This document shows positions 21,591 through 34,889 of a stretch of DNA of 38,050 nt, piece by piece; position 1 is the stretch's first letter; each line of letters begins with the position of its first letter. A model generated the notes under the pieces. That model searched no databases and had not been told where the DNA came from. It saw only the letters and a program-made list of their open reading frames with translations. Source of the stretch: Paraglomus occultum (taxonomy: Eukaryota > Glomeromycota > Glomeromycetes > Paraglomerales > Paraglomeraceae); contig CAJVPJ010000171.1 of the NCBI GenBank assembly GCA_910592205.1, positions 1-38,050 of the forward strand, written 5' to 3'. The position numbers were made by a program, and so were the translations under genes.

Positions 21591-22109
21591 ATGATCGAAA
21601 TAATCTGCAACGACCGTCTCGGAAAGAAAGTTCGTGTAAAGTGCGAGTAAGTAACCAAGTTCCACTTTACATAACTTGCTGTATGCGTAAGAACATAAAC
21701 TGCGTTATTCATATATTAACATGCGCTGTTGCAGACCTACTGACACTATAGGCCATTTGAAGAAACTTATTGCAGCGCAAACTGGTACGAATGCAGCTAA
21801 AATTGTGCTAAAGAAATGGTAAAGTATTGCGTTGTCTTTTTGTAATCGATACTGCTGCATGATAGATAGCATGTCATACGTATAAGCCATCAATGTTTTC
21901 ATATTATTGGCTTATGTTCTGTCCTTCTCACCACGTGTATTATTTTTTTTTACATAGGTACACCGTATATAAAGACCATATCACATTAGAGGATTGTAAG
22001 TTCCCTGTCTAATCATGTTTGGGTATTAGTTCTGCCTCTTATTAACATCATCCGTTGCGCTACAGATGAAATCAATGACGGAATGAATCTTGAACTCTAT
22101 TACGCATAA
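21591..22109 (+). CDS. HUB1: Ubiquitin-like splicing modifier Hub1/UBL5
   Basis: Four exons: 21591-21646, 21735-21818, 21958-21995 and 22066-22109, totalling 222 bp. The product has 73 residues, exactly the family length. It begins [18 protein letters not shown] and contains [36 protein letters not shown] and [10 protein letters not shown]. Unlike ubiquitin it has no C-terminal di-glycine; the family ends in a double tyrosine plus one residue, here YYA instead of the usual YYQ. Asp22, which in the yeast protein contacts the HIND element of Snu66, is present. Hub1 binds spliceosomal proteins non-covalently and helps use of weak 5' splice sites. The gene is convergent with the dynein light chain gene, with about 210 bp between their stop codons. 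Confidence 0.96.
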
Positions 22110-22317
22110 CTATTGCTGCTATGGAGTTCATTATGTCAGAAAATTATGTCACCAGTTCTTTCATACCTATTGGAATTATTGCGTGATTTCAACCTTACGA
22201 CCATTCCGCTCGCTAATTCAGTGAGTCGAGTTTATTAAGCAGTTGGTGCAAATAAATTGCAAATAGTTTATAGACTTCTATAATTTATTCAATTGTTATT
22301 TGATCAAAGCGAGTGAT

Positions 22318-23228
22318 TCACACGCTCAATCCAAATACGTTAACAATTACATACATACTATTCATTTCATGCCGATAAGAGGCGCTATCTGTCAAATCAT
22401 AAGCATACCTGATTAAAACTCTGAACAGAACCACACAAAAGACGGTCGCAAAGAGTGACTCTCATAACATACTTACCGTCGTGCTTTGGATCCCAATGAC
22501 AAAGACTTGTAGAGTGTATACCCGCTCCGCTTTTTTGTACGATTGTACAAGTAACTAACGAACGTTATGATCACGTTAGAAAGTATCTCCTGGGAATACT
22601 TGGCATCCGTGGATCTCACCATCTGAACTTACCTATGTATTTAAACGCCTTCCCCAATGCGATCAGCTTTTCCAAACATCCGTTTACAATTTTGACATTC
22701 CATTCTGCCGCTCTCGTATGTATGTACAGCGAATCTCCCATGATGTCATTTATAGTCTACGAACAAAATATTAGATACATCTAAAAAAGACCGAACATAG
22801 TACTTTGTCTTGCATTACGCTGTATTCACCTCTTTAATGATAACTTTGACCTTTTCAATATCAAAAAATCTTTTAGAGTCACCAAATTCAGAATCGATGG
22901 ATGATGTCTTGGAATGTCTATGGAATGTAGTAACGCCGTCCTCAAAAGAAGAGTGTTTGCTATGTCTGAGATGTGATAGCGAACTTATTGGTGAATCGGC
23001 AGCAATGTCTGTTTTCATTGACTGTAAGATTAAAGAAATTGTCAGGAATAACACATTGTTAAAGTAATGGGGGCTATCTCAAATATGCATGTCCCTGTTA
23101 CTTAGATATTATTAACTACAAGTAAAATATCTGATAATGAAGGTATGGGTTGTGTAAAAAATCAGATAATCATAAAACCAAAGATTCGAAAGTACCTCTT
23201 GATTCTCGGTAGGATAGCCTTCTTCCAT
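22318..23228 (-). CDS. Tctex-type dynein light chain with N-terminal extension
   Basis: Five exons: 23228-23196, 23021-22830, 22756-22633, 22554-22477 and 22388-22318. They sum to 498 bp (165 residues). The C-terminal ~100 residues follow the Tctex/DYNLT fold: VKVIIKEVTINDIMGDS, AAEWNVKIVNGCLEKLIALG, AFKYIVTCTIVQKSGAGIHS, and the end MYVIVNVFGLSV. The family binds dynein intermediate chains as a dimer and links cargo to cytoplasmic or ciliary dynein. Residues 1-62 form a Ser/His-rich extension (SSLSHLRHSKHSSFEDG) that classical DYNLT1 (about 113 residues) lacks; Tctex1-domain (TCTEX1D/DYNLT5-like) proteins have similar extensions. The first exon is only 33 bp and rests on the splice at GTACTT, so the very N-terminus is less certain. 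Confidence 0.9.
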
Positions 23229-25172
23229 TTCGTAATATGATACGATACAAGAGAGCGTGAAGATGGCCAAGAGCTGCTTCACCTCATGCTAGCGTTGTAC
23301 ATGGATCGGCGGTTTACTTTCCCTTATCACATGATTATAGTCAGGGGTTTTTATTATTCACACGATCAGAGATCAAGCAACCTGGTCACATCTTAATCGT
23401 GTGTCGAACGCGCATATGATCAATTGGTCTAGCTTTTGTCTTAGTTCCAAAGACCGTTGCTGGCAGTTAATGCCTCACATTTCATAAACGACAATAATCC
23501 CAATTTGGAACTTTGGCCCAAATCTCTTATTTGTCATGCATGGCACTCGTTATATTGCATAACAGTTGGAATCTGCCTTATATTAACAATCATTGACAAT
23601 ATCAGCGAAAAAGCGCATTCTGATTTTTGCGAGAAAATTTTTGCTATCTAGTTAATAATATGTTGTAAAACGAGACTGAGGTGGCAAAAAGCCCGCGCAG
23701 TTGAACCGTAAACATCTTGATCATCTTCTGGTGTATTATCAATCCCTTTCAAACGATGAGAAGCGGAAGAATGTCTATTCATTATTCAATTCATAATATT
23801 TTCTTTAAATAACAATAATAATGTAAATGCGGCTGGTTGAGTTGATTCAAAGAAATTTAGGCAAAAATAACGCGTATAACGAAATTAATCTTTACACAAC
23901 GTTTTATTCCTTCTGCGCAGCTGTGTTACTAGTAATTCGTTATTTCGCGTGACACTTGAGTTTTTAAACCGGTAATTTAAGAATGCTGCATAGATTATCG
24001 TTTAATTCTAGTAGCGTCAAGGCAAAAACGTATACAGTATACAGTGAATGCGCGATATATTTAATACGTAATTTACGTTTATATTAACACAAAAGCTGTT
24101 AACAGTTGAGAATTTATTCGTGCAAAACTTAATTTAATGAAATAAAGTAGCGTAATAATGATACAACTATTATTTAACAATTAGAGAAAATAAACATAGT
24201 TGCGATTATACATGTAAATTGTTTATGGTTTCACTGTAGTTTTACCGTATGCATATGAAGTACTATTATAAGTTTCGGTTGTTTTGTCAAAATAAGAATT
24301 GAACTAATAGTTATCGCCCTGAAGGGTATGGCTATCATTGGAAACCTTCCCCCAGAGTATAGGAGGCAGCTGTGTTAGTTGTGAGTTGTCTGCCAGTTTT
24401 AAAAAAACTCATAACTGTTGGTTTACAGTATTAATTGATAAATTTAAAAGCCACTATGTACAGTGAACGGTAAATCAAGTATTTACAATTAGAGGTACGA
24501 CGGAAATCTGCACTGCAATACGACGTTGATTTGACACTGATACGTGTATTAAACTTTTAAACTAATTAACGTAGCCTTCCCGGTGGTAGAAGAGATCCCG
24601 AAGATAAAGACACAGCGCAGAGCGTCGTACAAGGAAATTAATATTCTTCCATCAGAAATTCTGTTCCAGCATGCTGCAATCCCAAGCGTAAATAAATCCC
24701 TAATAGTTAATCCTACTGTATGTAGGCTATATAAAACGACCTGTCGATATCGGTGATATAAAATACAACTACAATGAGGTATCCGGTGTGTTCACACTTA
24801 CTCTGGGCGACCTATTGAATCCAGCTAATAGAACAAGAAAGAGATTTAGGGACACAAATTATTATTGTACTGTAAGTACAGTATTAGTATGGGAGAAAAT
24901 GTGTACGAATCGATTTTTGACCATCATAATCATTTAATCAATTGCAGACATTCCAAACACCATCGTGGATTTATTGGCATTGAAATATTAATACGGGTCT
25001 GACTGCACTTATAATTAATGATACGTCATGCATTTCTATTATCTAATATCATTCATATTGAGAAGAATATGTGAGTCATGAATTCATTAATCTTTCATTA
25101 TATGCTTGGCAAATCGGTCATCTTTTAATTGTATTAATATGTTGACCAACTATTGAATTAATATTTTTAATT
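23229..25172. other. Gene-free intergenic region
   Basis: Almost 2 kb between the dynein light chain start and the UTR4 3' end. I see AT-rich sequence with no convincing exon, tRNA-like fold or paired terminal repeat. Confidence 0.4.
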
Positions 25173-26466
<1,294 letters not shown>

Positions 26467-27367
26467 GATGAGTTGTAAACTAAATTATAGTCCGAGGCAA
26501 ACAAGTCAAGATTTCCGTAAAGTAGTCATGTGACTTCCAAGGTATTGACTCTGCCGCCATATGCAAGTTAACACGATTCACGCGCATTGATATTGAATTG
26601 AATTGCAATTCATATATGTTACTGACTGTTCGTCACCCAAAAGGCATATAGTATGAATATGTATATATACAATTATTGAATAATTTAGCGATTAATTACC
26701 TTCATTATTCAGGAGGTAAGGGTAACGCACACAACGGTTGTCAACAAAAACACGAAGCTCATTTCCCTTGTCGTTTTTCGCGAGTATCATAATTTTAAAA
26801 TTAGCGGAATTATTATTTTTTGAAAAATTAGATTTTTTTAATCGAATATGAAAGTGAATCCTGGTTAAATAATATAAAGAAAGACACTCTTGGACGAAGT
26901 GATCGTCTTATGCTTGTTACTTGGATAAACGTGAGAGCGTTCAACGTCTTCTGAACGCAATCCGCATATGACCTATAATGAATGCAGTATTAGGTAATGG
27001 GATGAGTACCAGCATTCCCTTCAGAGAATTCCCAAATGCTCAATGGGGGGGAATGCGCACTATTATCATAGAAACAAGCGTCATGTACTATGATTATGTT
27101 TCATACAACATAAATTAACCAAACACGAATTAGCATCCGATACATTATTGTAGAGCAGGTTTATATCCGAGTCATTACGCCACACTATCCATTTTTCTTG
27201 ACAATATTATTGCGATTTTTTGAATATCTAACCAAGATTTAAACTTGTTACAAACCTAAATCAACTATTGTACAACGTCATGTATACTAACACAAGCTCT
27301 TCCAAATTTACCTTTTCATAATCTCGGCCCTTCACAATACTCGCATAATTTCATAGCAAATGTTTCT
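26467..27367. other. Intergenic region between UTR4 and NAA50
   Basis: About 900 bp with no supported coding or RNA feature. It should contain the UTR4 promoter, upstream of 26466, and the 3' region of NAA50. Confidence 0.4.
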
Positions 27368-28262
27368 TTAATCTTTAATCAAAACTCTCTTGAGAATATG
27401 TGCATCTGGCGGCTCTATTCTCTTATAATACCCTTCACGGGTGCCAACAATTTCAAAATCGTTTCTCTTGTAAAATGCAAGTGCCTCGTCATTCGATGTC
27501 TGAACGTGCAAATATATTTCGACAAATTTTGGTGTTTGTGACGGAAGAGTCGCATGATGAAGAATGTGATTCAGTAATGTAGTGCCTTGAAGCGATCGTG
27601 ATGAGAAAATTAGTACGAAATGCAACAAAATGCTAGATGCGCATTGTACTGAAATCTTTTGAATGAAAATTATTCGAAAAATATATACCTATACCAAGGT
27701 GTCTGTAGGGAGCGAGTACCCCAAGTGTCATTATGTACAAATTGGCCCGATAAGGAGAATTTGGAATGGGTTCTTTACGACAGCAGACAGCTCCAACGCA
27801 GGCGTCATTGAAGTATGCTGACGTAAGTAAAGTTAATGAGTTGTTAATACCATTCTACAAGAGGAAATGCAGATGGTAGGAGTCTATAACGAAAAATCTT
27901 ATTATTATCAAGCAATTCACGTGAACGACATTCACTTTACAATTCTGACGCGTTCCCAAAACACTTGTGTTGCTTATGTTCCCTGGCCACTCTTTTTCCT
28001 CCCTAATACGCTCATTCGAGACTCTCTCCTTACTAGTCAAGACTACGAAATCGAACCTACCAAGTTTGGCAAACTCTCCGACTTCAAGTACATTCTTATA
28101 GAACTGTTCGCTGTATGCTACCGGAAATATGACCGAGTTCAATCTTTTCAACTGTCCAATGTTATTAGGCGTCACTTCGCCGAGATCTATTCTTTGGTAT
28201 GTTACTTTTAATTTTTTCACATTGTCAGGAGATTGTTCTGTTTGAGCATCCATTGAAGGCAT
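27368..28262 (-). CDS. NAA50: N-alpha-acetyltransferase 50 (NatE catalytic subunit)
   Basis: Three exons: 28262-28061, 27817-27689 and 27585-27368. They sum to 549 bp (182 residues). The GNAT fold is clear: IDLGEVTPNNIGQLKRLNSV, FPVAYSEQFYKNVLEVGEFA, YFNDACVGAVCCR, LYIMTLGVLAPYRHLGIGTT, IYLHVQTSNDEALAFYKRND and YYKRIEPPDAHILKRVL. RHLGIG is the acetyl-CoA-binding R/QxxGxG/A loop. The Tyr of YIMTL and the His of YLHVQ match the catalytic pair of human NAA50, and FPVAY matches the substrate pocket. The enzyme acetylates N-terminal Met before hydrophobic residues, partly with NatA at the ribosome, and matters for sister-chromatid cohesion in animals. About 20 extra residues precede the usual start; an ATG at 28253 is also possible. 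The first intron (243 nt) is longer than its neighbours. Confidence 0.95.
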
Positions 28263-28764
28263 CGTGATATTCAAGAAATGGCGGTGGATTTTTTTCTTTT
28301 TGGTCTTTACATATCACGTATGTAAGATATTATTGGATAGTAATAGTAAGTGATTTTTTGTGTAACCTAATGTCTACGAAGATGTTAATATATAGATCGC
28401 GACAATATCAAGTTATTATTTGTATTTCTGTTTCAAGTCTATCTATCATTCGTCTGAACGTTGTCGCATTAGAGTCCTAATGTACCATTTATACCGTTCT
28501 ATCATTATATGCTACATGACGGTGGTTGACCGTGAGAGGCAATGTTTTTATATGAACTTGGTTGCTGTAGATATCATGTAAGCCACAAGATACTAGCATA
28601 ACACACAAATGCAAACTTGATCGAACATGGTTACTTAGAGTTGGATTCCATATCTACCGAGATGGGCTGTTTAGCGAATATGATTCAATATTATCAACAA
28701 CCTCCTCTCTGTATTTCTTATCTATACAAATAGAGTTAATTTATTTCATCCTTTCAACTCTACA
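28263..28764. other. Intergenic region between NAA50 and WBP1
   Basis: About 500 bp without a supported feature. It should include the NAA50 promoter and the WBP1 terminator region. Confidence 0.4.
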
Positions 28765-30681
28765 TTATCTAACTTTCTTCTGCACAACTTTCTCTAGTCT
28801 CTCCTTGTCCTGGTTAAACAGCCAAACTATTACAAACACGAACCATCCTATTATCATTGACACGGCGCTCACGTAATATGGATATGCCGCACTCAAGAAT
28901 CTCGGATATTCATTGTGTCTAAATGGCCTTATCGCTATTGTAGTCCGATCTTCAATGTAAGTGTATCCTGGTCGCTTATAATTGACTTTGAAAGTGAACA
29001 CACCATAAACGTCAGGCAGCTTCAATTGCGCCCCGAATTTACGCGAATTCTGAGTAGGTAATGTTGGGAGAGGGTCGAGAGTTGTGCGTATGTAGGGATC
29101 AAGCATTATGATTTCCAACTGGACATCAGTTGCATTGAATGCTTGCCAGTTGTCGGAATATTCGGAAATCTCGATAGAGTATTGCTACATTGACAATATG
29201 AATTAATTATCCTCAAATTTCAGTTGGCCAAAACAGCACTGACGGAAAATGAGGACATGCAAAAAGAAAACGAACTTACCACATCATCTTTAATGCGATA
29301 TGTATGCTGCTGCTCATGCTCACCTTCTTTGTGAATTTCTCGTGAGATAACACGTAAAATACCCTTTTCTTGGAAAGTCCATTTAGTTAGTTCTCGTAGG
29401 AAAGCTTCATTCCCTGACTTGGCATACCTATTCACAGCGACAAAAACCAATTAATAACCGAACAGTTTAATTACAAAAGATATGTTGGTAATAACTTACG
29501 ACGAAGGCGAATCTCTTTTTTTCACAGACGCGTTAATTAACCTATTGTGACGCAAAAGTATGGTAATTAGTTCAACGGAATATAAGTCAATGCCATTTTA
29601 ACCAATAAATGGTCTCTTCTCCTCGACTTCTTTTTTCCCATCCTCTTTCTGTAATTTGCCTGCTATCCTCGACGCGCGCCATTTAAACCGGAAACTCACT
29701 CATCCCGAAACATGTCCAGACTTCCAACGAAAGTTACCCTGGCACTATTCCTTGCTTGCATAGCAGTCACCAATCCGACAGCTCTTCCGTACAAAAGCTG
29801 CTCACCATCGTCAGCTTGCATTTTCATCCCTAAATCGTATGAATAGGCCGTATCTCCAGCCCATGCAATTTTCACCAACATTGGGCTCGATCCTGCTTTA
29901 TGTCCTATTCCTTTGTATAATAATGGTGTTCCTTCTTTGACTTCCTTTCCGATAACAACGTTATTATCAGTTATGTCTTCCTTGTCTACGACAATCAGAG
30001 TGTGATTTCCGTTATCCGATTCGTCGTAATTAAAATGATCGATGACCATAGTATCTTTCTCGTCGAATTCTATATCAAATTCTCTAGCAAAATCACGCCA
30101 CGTTTCTGAGACATCAGAAGAAGCTGCGAGAAGAATATTTCCCCCGGCATTGATAAAAGAGACAAGAGCAGTTGGAGAGAGAGTTGACGGATAAGTTTTC
30201 GTCTTTGGTGAAAATATGATCACATGATCATATGACCGTAGGGAGTTATGGAAGAGATCAAGGAAGGGAGTTGATGGGATTGAGTAGGTCAAAGTGTATC
30301 CACGAGCTAATGAAATTGTTAGGAAAATAAAAATATGGGCAAACAGTATAACGACAGTTATAAGAATTAGCGCGCGCGAGCTTCAATTGATCAAAATTAG
30401 TACAGACCAATGCAATAAAATAGCGCAATGCGGTGGCGGTACAAATAAACAACAGCAAGAAATCGAAAGGATGAAATCATTTTCGTCGTGACTCGCATAT
30501 GAAAGTATTCATATTTGCGAGTTAACTAACCTTCAAGATTTCCAAAAAATATTCCATATAAAGGTTTCTCCTCTATCGAATCAAGCAGTACCAACACTCT
30601 ATTTCCAGTTGTAGATCTACCTTCAGCAGATCGTAAAGTTAGCAAAAGTAAAAGGAGGAACAAAATCCAGACATTACGCAT
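28765..30681 (-). CDS. WBP1: Oligosaccharyltransferase 48-kDa subunit (OST48/Wbp1)
   Basis: Five exons: 30681-30531, 30306-29700, 29541-29500, 29427-29280 and 29184-28765. They sum to 1368 bp (455 residues), the same size as animal OST48. The N-terminus is a signal peptide (MRNVWILFLLLLLLTLRSAEG) followed by RVLVLLDS. Conserved stretches include DHVIIFSPKT, ALVSFINAGGNILLA, ARVTFVGSLDMFRDE, LPDVYGVFTFKVNYKRPGYT and YPRFLSAAYPYYVSA. One C-terminal transmembrane helix (SAVSMIIGWFVFVIVWLF) precedes a short Lys-rich cytosolic tail with KKVR at the end. That is the usual type I topology with an ER-retention-like dilysine. The protein is an essential, non-catalytic part of the complex that transfers N-glycans to nascent chains in the ER. 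The 42-bp third exon is supported by phase on both sides. Confidence 0.96.
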
Positions 30682-31199
30682 AGTTGGGCAGTTCTGTTTT
30701 TGCGAGAATAATTTCCAAGTCTCTGCCCTAATGAATTTCTTCACAAAAAAATCTGGCCAATACGAGTTTGCCAGAGCATTGGTGTGTAACCTTTGCCAAG
30801 AACTGCAGAAGTTCGTGTAGTTTCGACGAAAACGGTAGATACAGCATTTTTGCAAGAAGCTCACCAGTATTATTGATGAATTGATAGTCACAAGCAGTCT
30901 CCACACAATAAACTTGGACCGCATTGAAAATTTATCTGTTCGCTATTACTGCAGAGCTTTATTTAATTAACTTAACGACTTTTATCGTGAAATTCTTCTA
31001 CACGTGTCAACCAGTCCTTGTTGTGAAAGTAGAAATAATGCATCATCGCCTTTATATTTGAAGTGATGTAATTTAGCTCACGCCCCGATTATAAATTGGC
31101 TAAGAGTCCATATACAAGTATAATGGAAGCCCCGTACGAAAAAGAAAAAGACTTCATAGTAATACATAAGTTTTAGTTTACAGTATATCTATAAATCTT
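30682..31199. other. Intergenic region upstream of WBP1
   Basis: The open frame of WBP1 extends upstream of 30681 to 30924, but without signal-peptide character, so it is taken as 5' untranslated. No other feature was found before the 3' end of the next gene. Confidence 0.4.
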
Positions 31200-32264
31200 C
31201 TATAAGCTATATTGTGAATTATTATTCAGACGTAGGAACAGCCATCTGATGGACTTCACTGCCAAATAACCGAGTAGATATAACACATACATCCCCCATG
31301 CACATATTAATATTATAACCATGGTCTGAATGTGTCTATCCAAAGCACCCGGCATTAGAATGAAAAAAACAATACTAAATATTACATTGAAGAGGGTCTG
31401 AATAAGAAATGAAAATATCCAAAAACTTTTGTCTGCATCAAAGTTGGCCTGTCCTGTCCAAGTCCAGATTATCAGAACGTATGCCTCCCTCCCTGTTGGA
31501 TAATGAGAATGACAATGAGGCCCACACGGCAAGCCTGTAATAATAGCTAATGGGATCCATGTTTTTACGTACCTAATATTATGCCCCCAATATGTCGTAT
31601 GGTAGTCTTAAACGTATACGTCCATAGACAACGTACTACAAAAACGACCCTAAACAAACATTCGATTATCAATGCCGTTATGACACAGCATTTCAATCTA
31701 TGAATATTTCTTGATAGTCCGTCATCCGGTTGTCCATTAGATTCCTGTAATATTGCCAGTGTGGGGACATTAAACATATGATGTCACTGACGGAAGATTG
31801 TTAAAACAAAAAGCCATATGCATCAATACGTCACTTACATGATACAACAGAAACATAGTACCGAGTACAACATGAAAGACGTTCATACCACATGTCAACG
31901 CTCCCCAAACAACATTCACCAAGGCAATCCACCCGTGCAAACTCTTCGTCCGTATATTCAAGCCTCGAATTCTACTCCTCCTTCGCAGTCCCCGTCTCTC
32001 TTCCATAGTCTTCTCCATTCCATGTTCGATCTCTTCTTCCCTCCTGTCATCCTCCTCCAAATCCTTCACCAACGCTTCAAGATCACTAGCAAGAATATCA
32101 GATTCGGATATCGAACTTCGCAAATTATGCACTAACGTATCATCTTGTGCCTCGTCCAGCAGCGACACTCGAGCTGGTTCAGTAGGAGTTAAACTGTGTA
32201 TTGCAGCCTGGAAATTTGAGTAAATGAATTCTGGGCGCTTGGGTGTTTGTGATTTCCCACTCAT
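31200..32264 (-). CDS. Predicted four-helix membrane protein, family copy 1 (310 residues)
   Basis: Three exons: 32264-31839, 31744-31573 and 31534-31200, summing to 933 bp. Residues 1-105 are soluble and highly charged (LEALVKDLEEDDRREEEIEH, then a run of Arg: RRGLRRRSRIRG), possibly a coiled coil. Four hydrophobic segments follow at about 108-140, 163-187, 238-260 and 271-292. The second contains IIECLFRVVFVVRCLW, with Glu and Arg four residues apart inside the membrane span. Intron phases (0 after helix 1, 1 after helix 2) match the copies at 34.9 and 37.1 kb. It lacks the GGADYF loop of those copies and has a Cys/His-rich segment there instead (LPCGPHCHSHYP). No known family is recognised and no signal peptide is evident. 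A membrane location is inferred from hydrophobicity only. Confidence 0.85.
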
Positions 32265-34083
32265 GTGTAAATTTGATGGGGGTGCAGGTAGGTTGGATTC
32301 TTCCTCCCCTCCCCCTGAGGGATGAAATAAAAAGTTGCTTCACGATCTGCGGTAGTTGCGGGCATGTGACTTGTGAGAATGTAATCCATTTTCTTTGGGG
32401 TAACAATGCGACAATGGAATTTGAAACACAGCACAACTAGAGACGGTCGTTTTAGAGTTCACTTTTGAGAGATCATGGTAACATCCAGACTTTACATAAT
32501 GTCTTTACCTGGGATTTTGTTCCGTATAATAATAATACAAAATTTTCCAGTATCTTGTTATGGTTATAGCATAAGTCTCGTGAGTATGATATGGAAATCA
32601 CATTCCCAAAGTTGTCACATCATAATAGGCGCTTAACCATTGTCTTTACAACAACGTGCATGCCGTATCAAAAAATGTACTATTTGCTTTCCCTCTCTCC
32701 TGCTCTCGTTCACACTCAATTATGATGAAGCAAAATCAACCACTCGAGTTTACTAATAAAGACAAAAGTAAGACTGATGCGAATAGTAATAGGCATAATG
32801 TTGTGTTGCTAATACCAACAGAATTTTTCAAACAACAAAAGAACTGTTCTCGACTTCTCTATAGCATCCAACATACCCCGATGGTAAGTATGTAACAATA
32901 GTAATAGCGGGAAGATATTGTGTTGGAAAATCGACTATAATACAATTGTTATAAGTTCGAATAGCGTTTATTTCGCGTTTTGCTTTACTGATATTTAATT
33001 TTTGCAGTAGAGTAGCTAAAGCAGAGCAATTTTGCAATTTCATTGGTTGACGTACGAATTTGACCAATGTAATTGCAAATTTGGTCTGATGGTGGAGGTA
33101 CTGATGCGAGCACTGATTCTACAAGAGTTACTAGAATTGGGTTACAATGGGAAATGATAACCTCTGGTCATCTCCAAATATGGAGCTTATGAAAATTGAT
33201 ATCCAGCTGCTTCATTTTTGTTATATGTGAAATTGATGACGGTGTTGAACCTCAGTTAGGGACTTATCTCAGTTCTGGACTGAGACAGCTGAGTGCTGAA
33301 CTGAGGCAACTACGGTAAGTTCTTGAGACATGTTCCGAACTCAGACATAACAATACCAATCAAAGAATGGCCGATGAAATGATTTTAATTGAAAGGCGAA
33401 ACAATATTGTTCTTCTTAAATAATTTCTTCGATTAATGAAGTCATTTTTTTTGTCGCTAAGATTGACTTATTCTAAAAGGGGTTGAGTTGAAATTAGCAC
33501 TATCAGCTATACAGCGTTAATATTATTAGCAGCTCAAGTAGTGAATATCTATCCCAGCAATTGGTTTTAGCTGACGCCCACAATTGAAGCACATACGAAT
33601 TTTATATAGAAAAACAGCAAATATTTTGGTCATTTCCCCGACAGAAGCAAAGCTCGGGCGCGTTGAGAGCTAAGTTGAGAATATGGTCGATCACTAATTG
33701 GAAAAAACTCTCTCCAAATGAGCGCATACGACGATAGATTAAATCTAGTTAGAAGGATGCGTACTTATTTTTGCTATGTATTAGATTAGAAAATCAAGAT
33801 AGATTATTTAGTTCACAAAACCGGCACATTTTATTGCTTACATAGGTCCAAACTAAAAATTTTCAATTTATTGATTTCTACCGTATGCTAACGAATTTTA
33901 CATAAAGTAATAAACTGAATATATACTAACTAATTTAGTGATTGCATAACTTCTTAGTTTACAACTTGTCTATATCCAATTACAATATACACCGATTTAA
34001 GCGTGTAAATAATTTTATTTATAATTAAAATTGGTCAGAACTTTACTATATTTACATTTTTCTAAGGCATTTTACATTAAAGC

Positions 34084-34084
34084 C

Positions 34085-34119
<35 letters not shown>

Positions 34120-34120
34120 A
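34084..34120. repeat. (CAA)n trinucleotide microsatellite
   Basis: About twelve uninterrupted CAA/AAC units in the non-coding spacer. Confidence 0.9.
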
Positions 34121-34521
34121 TGCATGCATTGCCTGAAATGTACTCCTATTTGCAACTATACAAATTTAAAAAATTTTTTTACTTCAACAAGGGTAATAAT
34201 AAGTAGCTAATTGTTTTAACCGAGATTCTAGTATCTAGGACAACAGGAATAGTATACTTTGACCATAAGAGCAAATCCTTGATTGATTGCTAATGGATTA
34301 AGTTTACGCGACTGTCGATTAATTAGATTTACAGAAAACATCGACCGTAAGCCTTTGTTATAAATTTCCACAGAGTTCGGTTACGTTTTTTCAATCGCTG
34401 GTGGCTTGTCATGCACAATATATGTAATTAAATTTCTTTGTGCTCAAAGATTATGTTTAACTTATCGGTTAGGGTATAGAACATGTAATCAAAATGTGGA
34501 ATTTCTCAGTTCATCAGAAAT

Positions 34522-34578
34522 ACACACACACACGCACACACACATATATATACTGTATATATATATGTACAGTATGTA
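34522..34578. repeat. (CA)n followed by (TA)n microsatellite
   Basis: A CA run with one G interruption passes into TATATA. The TA part is flanked by ACTGTA and TACAGT and could fold into a cruciform. Confidence 0.85.
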
Positions 34579-34889
34579 TCAAAAACAAATGTCTTATGCA
34601 CTTCGTTATTGTGGCCTTCTCTTGCCCCTCACATCCAGTTTTAATTTCCTTGCACTGTTTTTAATTACATTCACTCGACCACTTACTGTCTTATCTGATA
34701 AATTCATTAAATTTAAATAACCTTATTTTAATTCTCTGTATTATAATTATATCGCAAATGCAATATCAACTTTTGAATTTTATACAAACTGCTTGCTTTA
34801 CATACGTGCTTTACATAACAGTCTAGTCTGATTTTGCATATGCCTAATAAAAAATTTGACCATATTCTCAATTTTCATAATATCTAGTT

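Larger units (their letters stand above)
32265..34889. other. Long intergenic region with simple repeats
   Basis: About 2.6 kb without a supported gene. It holds a short palindrome-rich stretch near 33262-33304, an (AAC)n run at 34084-34120 and a (CA)n/(TA)n run at 34522-34566. A 104-codon plus frame at 34406-34720 is read through the CA/TA microsatellite and is not believed. Confidence 0.45.

Noticed and set aside
34406..34720. 104-codon plus frame
   Set aside because: Translated through a CA/TA microsatellite, with no domain.
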